From the NCBI RefSeq assembly GCF_019511525.1, contig NZ_JAEUAT010000001.1:551361-615360 (forward strand): a DNA stretch of 64,000 nucleotides, given 5' to 3'. The translations under genes and the position numbers were made by a program. Each line of letters starts with the position of its first letter. Within the stretch, counting starts at the first letter, position 1. This DNA is from Rhizobium cauense (GTDB lineage Bacteria; Pseudomonadota; Alphaproteobacteria; Rhizobiales; Rhizobiaceae). This document shows positions 63,555-64,000 of the stretch, one piece after another. The notes below the pieces were generated by a model, which saw nothing but the letters and a program-made list of their open reading frames with translations, was not told where the DNA came from and did not search any database.

Positions 63555-63597
63555 GTCAAACGCCAGCGGCCTTATGATCGGGCCGCTGGCGTTTGAC
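63555..63597. terminator. Long perfect hairpin between the GntR gene and the repeat protein
   Basis: GTCAAACGCCAGCGGCC (63555-63571), loop TTATGATCG, GGCCGCTGGCGTTTGAC (63581-63597): a perfect 17-bp stem. There is no T-run after it, but it is long enough to act as a terminator or processing stop. It lies downstream of the repeat-protein gene and upstream of the GntR gene, both on the minus strand. Confidence 0.6.
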
Positions 63598-63608
63598 TCT
63601 ATGAAGAC

Positions 63609-63628
63609 GGAGCGACCGAAGTCGCTCC
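63609..63628 (-). terminator. Hairpin with UUCG tetraloop after the repeat-protein stop
   Basis: On the minus strand GGAGCGAC TTCG GTCGCTCC, a perfect 8-bp stem closed by the extra-stable C(UUCG)G loop, seven bases after the stop codon. With the 17-bp hairpin further on it forms a tandem stop. Confidence 0.6.
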
Positions 63629-63635
63629 ATTCGGG

Positions 63636-64000
63636 TCATACCTCGTGGTAGGCGGCAAGAACGGCTTCCACCAGAGGAGAGTTCATCGCCTGTATCTGCG
63701 ATGTGGTGAATGACTCCACCTGCGCCTGAGTTAGACCGGCAATGTCGTCTGTTGCCAATCCATTGATTGCTTTCACGTTGATCGCGGCAATATCTTCATT
63801 CGAAAACTTTGCCAGATCCTCCGTCTCCATGGCAGCAATCTGTGCCGCACTGAACGCTGCGGTCTGCTGCGAGGTGAAGCCTTCGACCTGATCGGCCGTC
63901 AGGGCGCTGATCTGGTCAGCCGTGAGGCCGGCAACGGCCTTGGTGCTGAGAGCGGCGATCTTCGTGGCGTCGAGTGCGGCCAGCTGGTCGTTGGTCAGAG
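63636..64000 (-). CDS. Octapeptide-repeat protein, C-terminal part only
   Basis: The window cuts this gene; only its last 120 residues are here. The reading frame is a run of 8-residue units with pattern [LFMI]-[ST]-x-x-[QDKA]-[ILV]-x-[AGS] (for example LTADQISA, LTADQVEG, FSAAQIAA, FTTSQIQA), at least 14 in register, ending LVEAVLAAYHEV. The repeats are about 50 percent identical and are also visible as 24-base DNA repeats. A large surface-exposed repeat protein is my guess; similar LTxxQIxAL runs are known to me from big rhizobial proteins, without function. An internal ATG at 63830 is not the start. Confidence 0.75.
   Translation of the reverse strand, partial: LTNDQLAALDATKIAALSTKAVAGLTADQISALTADQVEGFTSQQTAAFSAAQIAAMETEDLAKFSNEDIAAINVKAINGLATDDIAGLTQAQVESFTTSQIQAMNSPLVEAVLAAYHEV

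Noticed and set aside
63636..63830. 64-residue gene starting at the ATG at 63830
   Set aside because: The repeat pattern continues in frame upstream without a break to the window edge, so this ATG is internal.
1..64000. tRNA genes, insertion sequences, prophage genes and CRISPR arrays
   Set aside because: I looked through the intergenic gaps and found no cloverleaf, no transposase or integrase frame, and no regularly spaced direct repeats apart from the coding octapeptide repeats at the right end.

Overview
The window looks like a stretch of the main chromosome of a GC-rich alphaproteobacterium of the order Rhizobiales, most likely family Rhizobiaceae (Rhizobium, Ensifer or Agrobacterium type). 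The evidence is the gene order rimP-nusA-ylxR/L7Ae-infB-rbfA-truB-rpsO with a leader terminator before rimP, dnaX-ybaB next to the 4.5S RNA gene, pheA-kdsB beside a membrane-anchored cytochrome c, a DUF992 protein, and recF-moeB. The species cannot be fixed from sequence alone. There are no tRNA or rRNA genes, no insertion sequences, no prophage genes and no CRISPR array that I can see.

Layout. 0.2-9.0 kb: translation and transcription operon on the minus strand, with an exported alpha/beta hydrolase set between truB and rpsO. 9.1-20.7 kb: housekeeping and small accessory genes (MFS exporter, lytic transglycosylase, recR, MOSC protein, Lrp regulator, LysE exporter, ybaB, dnaX, ffs, HIT protein, nudC, WYL regulator). 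20.7-36.6 kb: pheA, kdsB, cytochrome c, AEC carrier, a Tat-exported aspartoacylase-like protein, a cold-shock gene, several small unknown genes, adenosine kinase, recF-moeB, a truncated globin and an XRE-cupin regulator. 36.7-38.6 kb: lepA.

39.1-45.6 kb: a cluster that should make a CDP-activated, methylated 6-deoxyhexose. It has RfbF and RfbG for CDP-4-keto-6-deoxyglucose, an RfbC-like epimerase, an SDR reductase, a CmcI-like methyltransferase and two related sugar C-methyltransferase-type proteins, one of which has lost the zinc ligands. No glycosyltransferase lies nearby.

46.1-63.4 kb: a complete Opp-type peptide ABC importer, followed by a catabolic island for hydroxyprolines. The island holds a proline-racemase-superfamily enzyme, an aconitase X (cis-3-hydroxy-L-proline dehydratase family), a D-amino-acid oxidase-type flavoprotein, a polar amino-acid ABC importer, ketoglutarate semialdehyde dehydrogenase, a Pyr2C-type reductase, a DapA-type deaminase and a GntR regulator. 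Together these would take 4-hydroxyproline to 2-oxoglutarate and 3-hydroxyproline to L-proline. The racemase-family member has Ser and Thr where the two catalytic cysteines normally sit, so its reaction is open. Two repeated palindromes in the promoters of the island are candidate operators. The window ends inside a protein built of octapeptide repeats.
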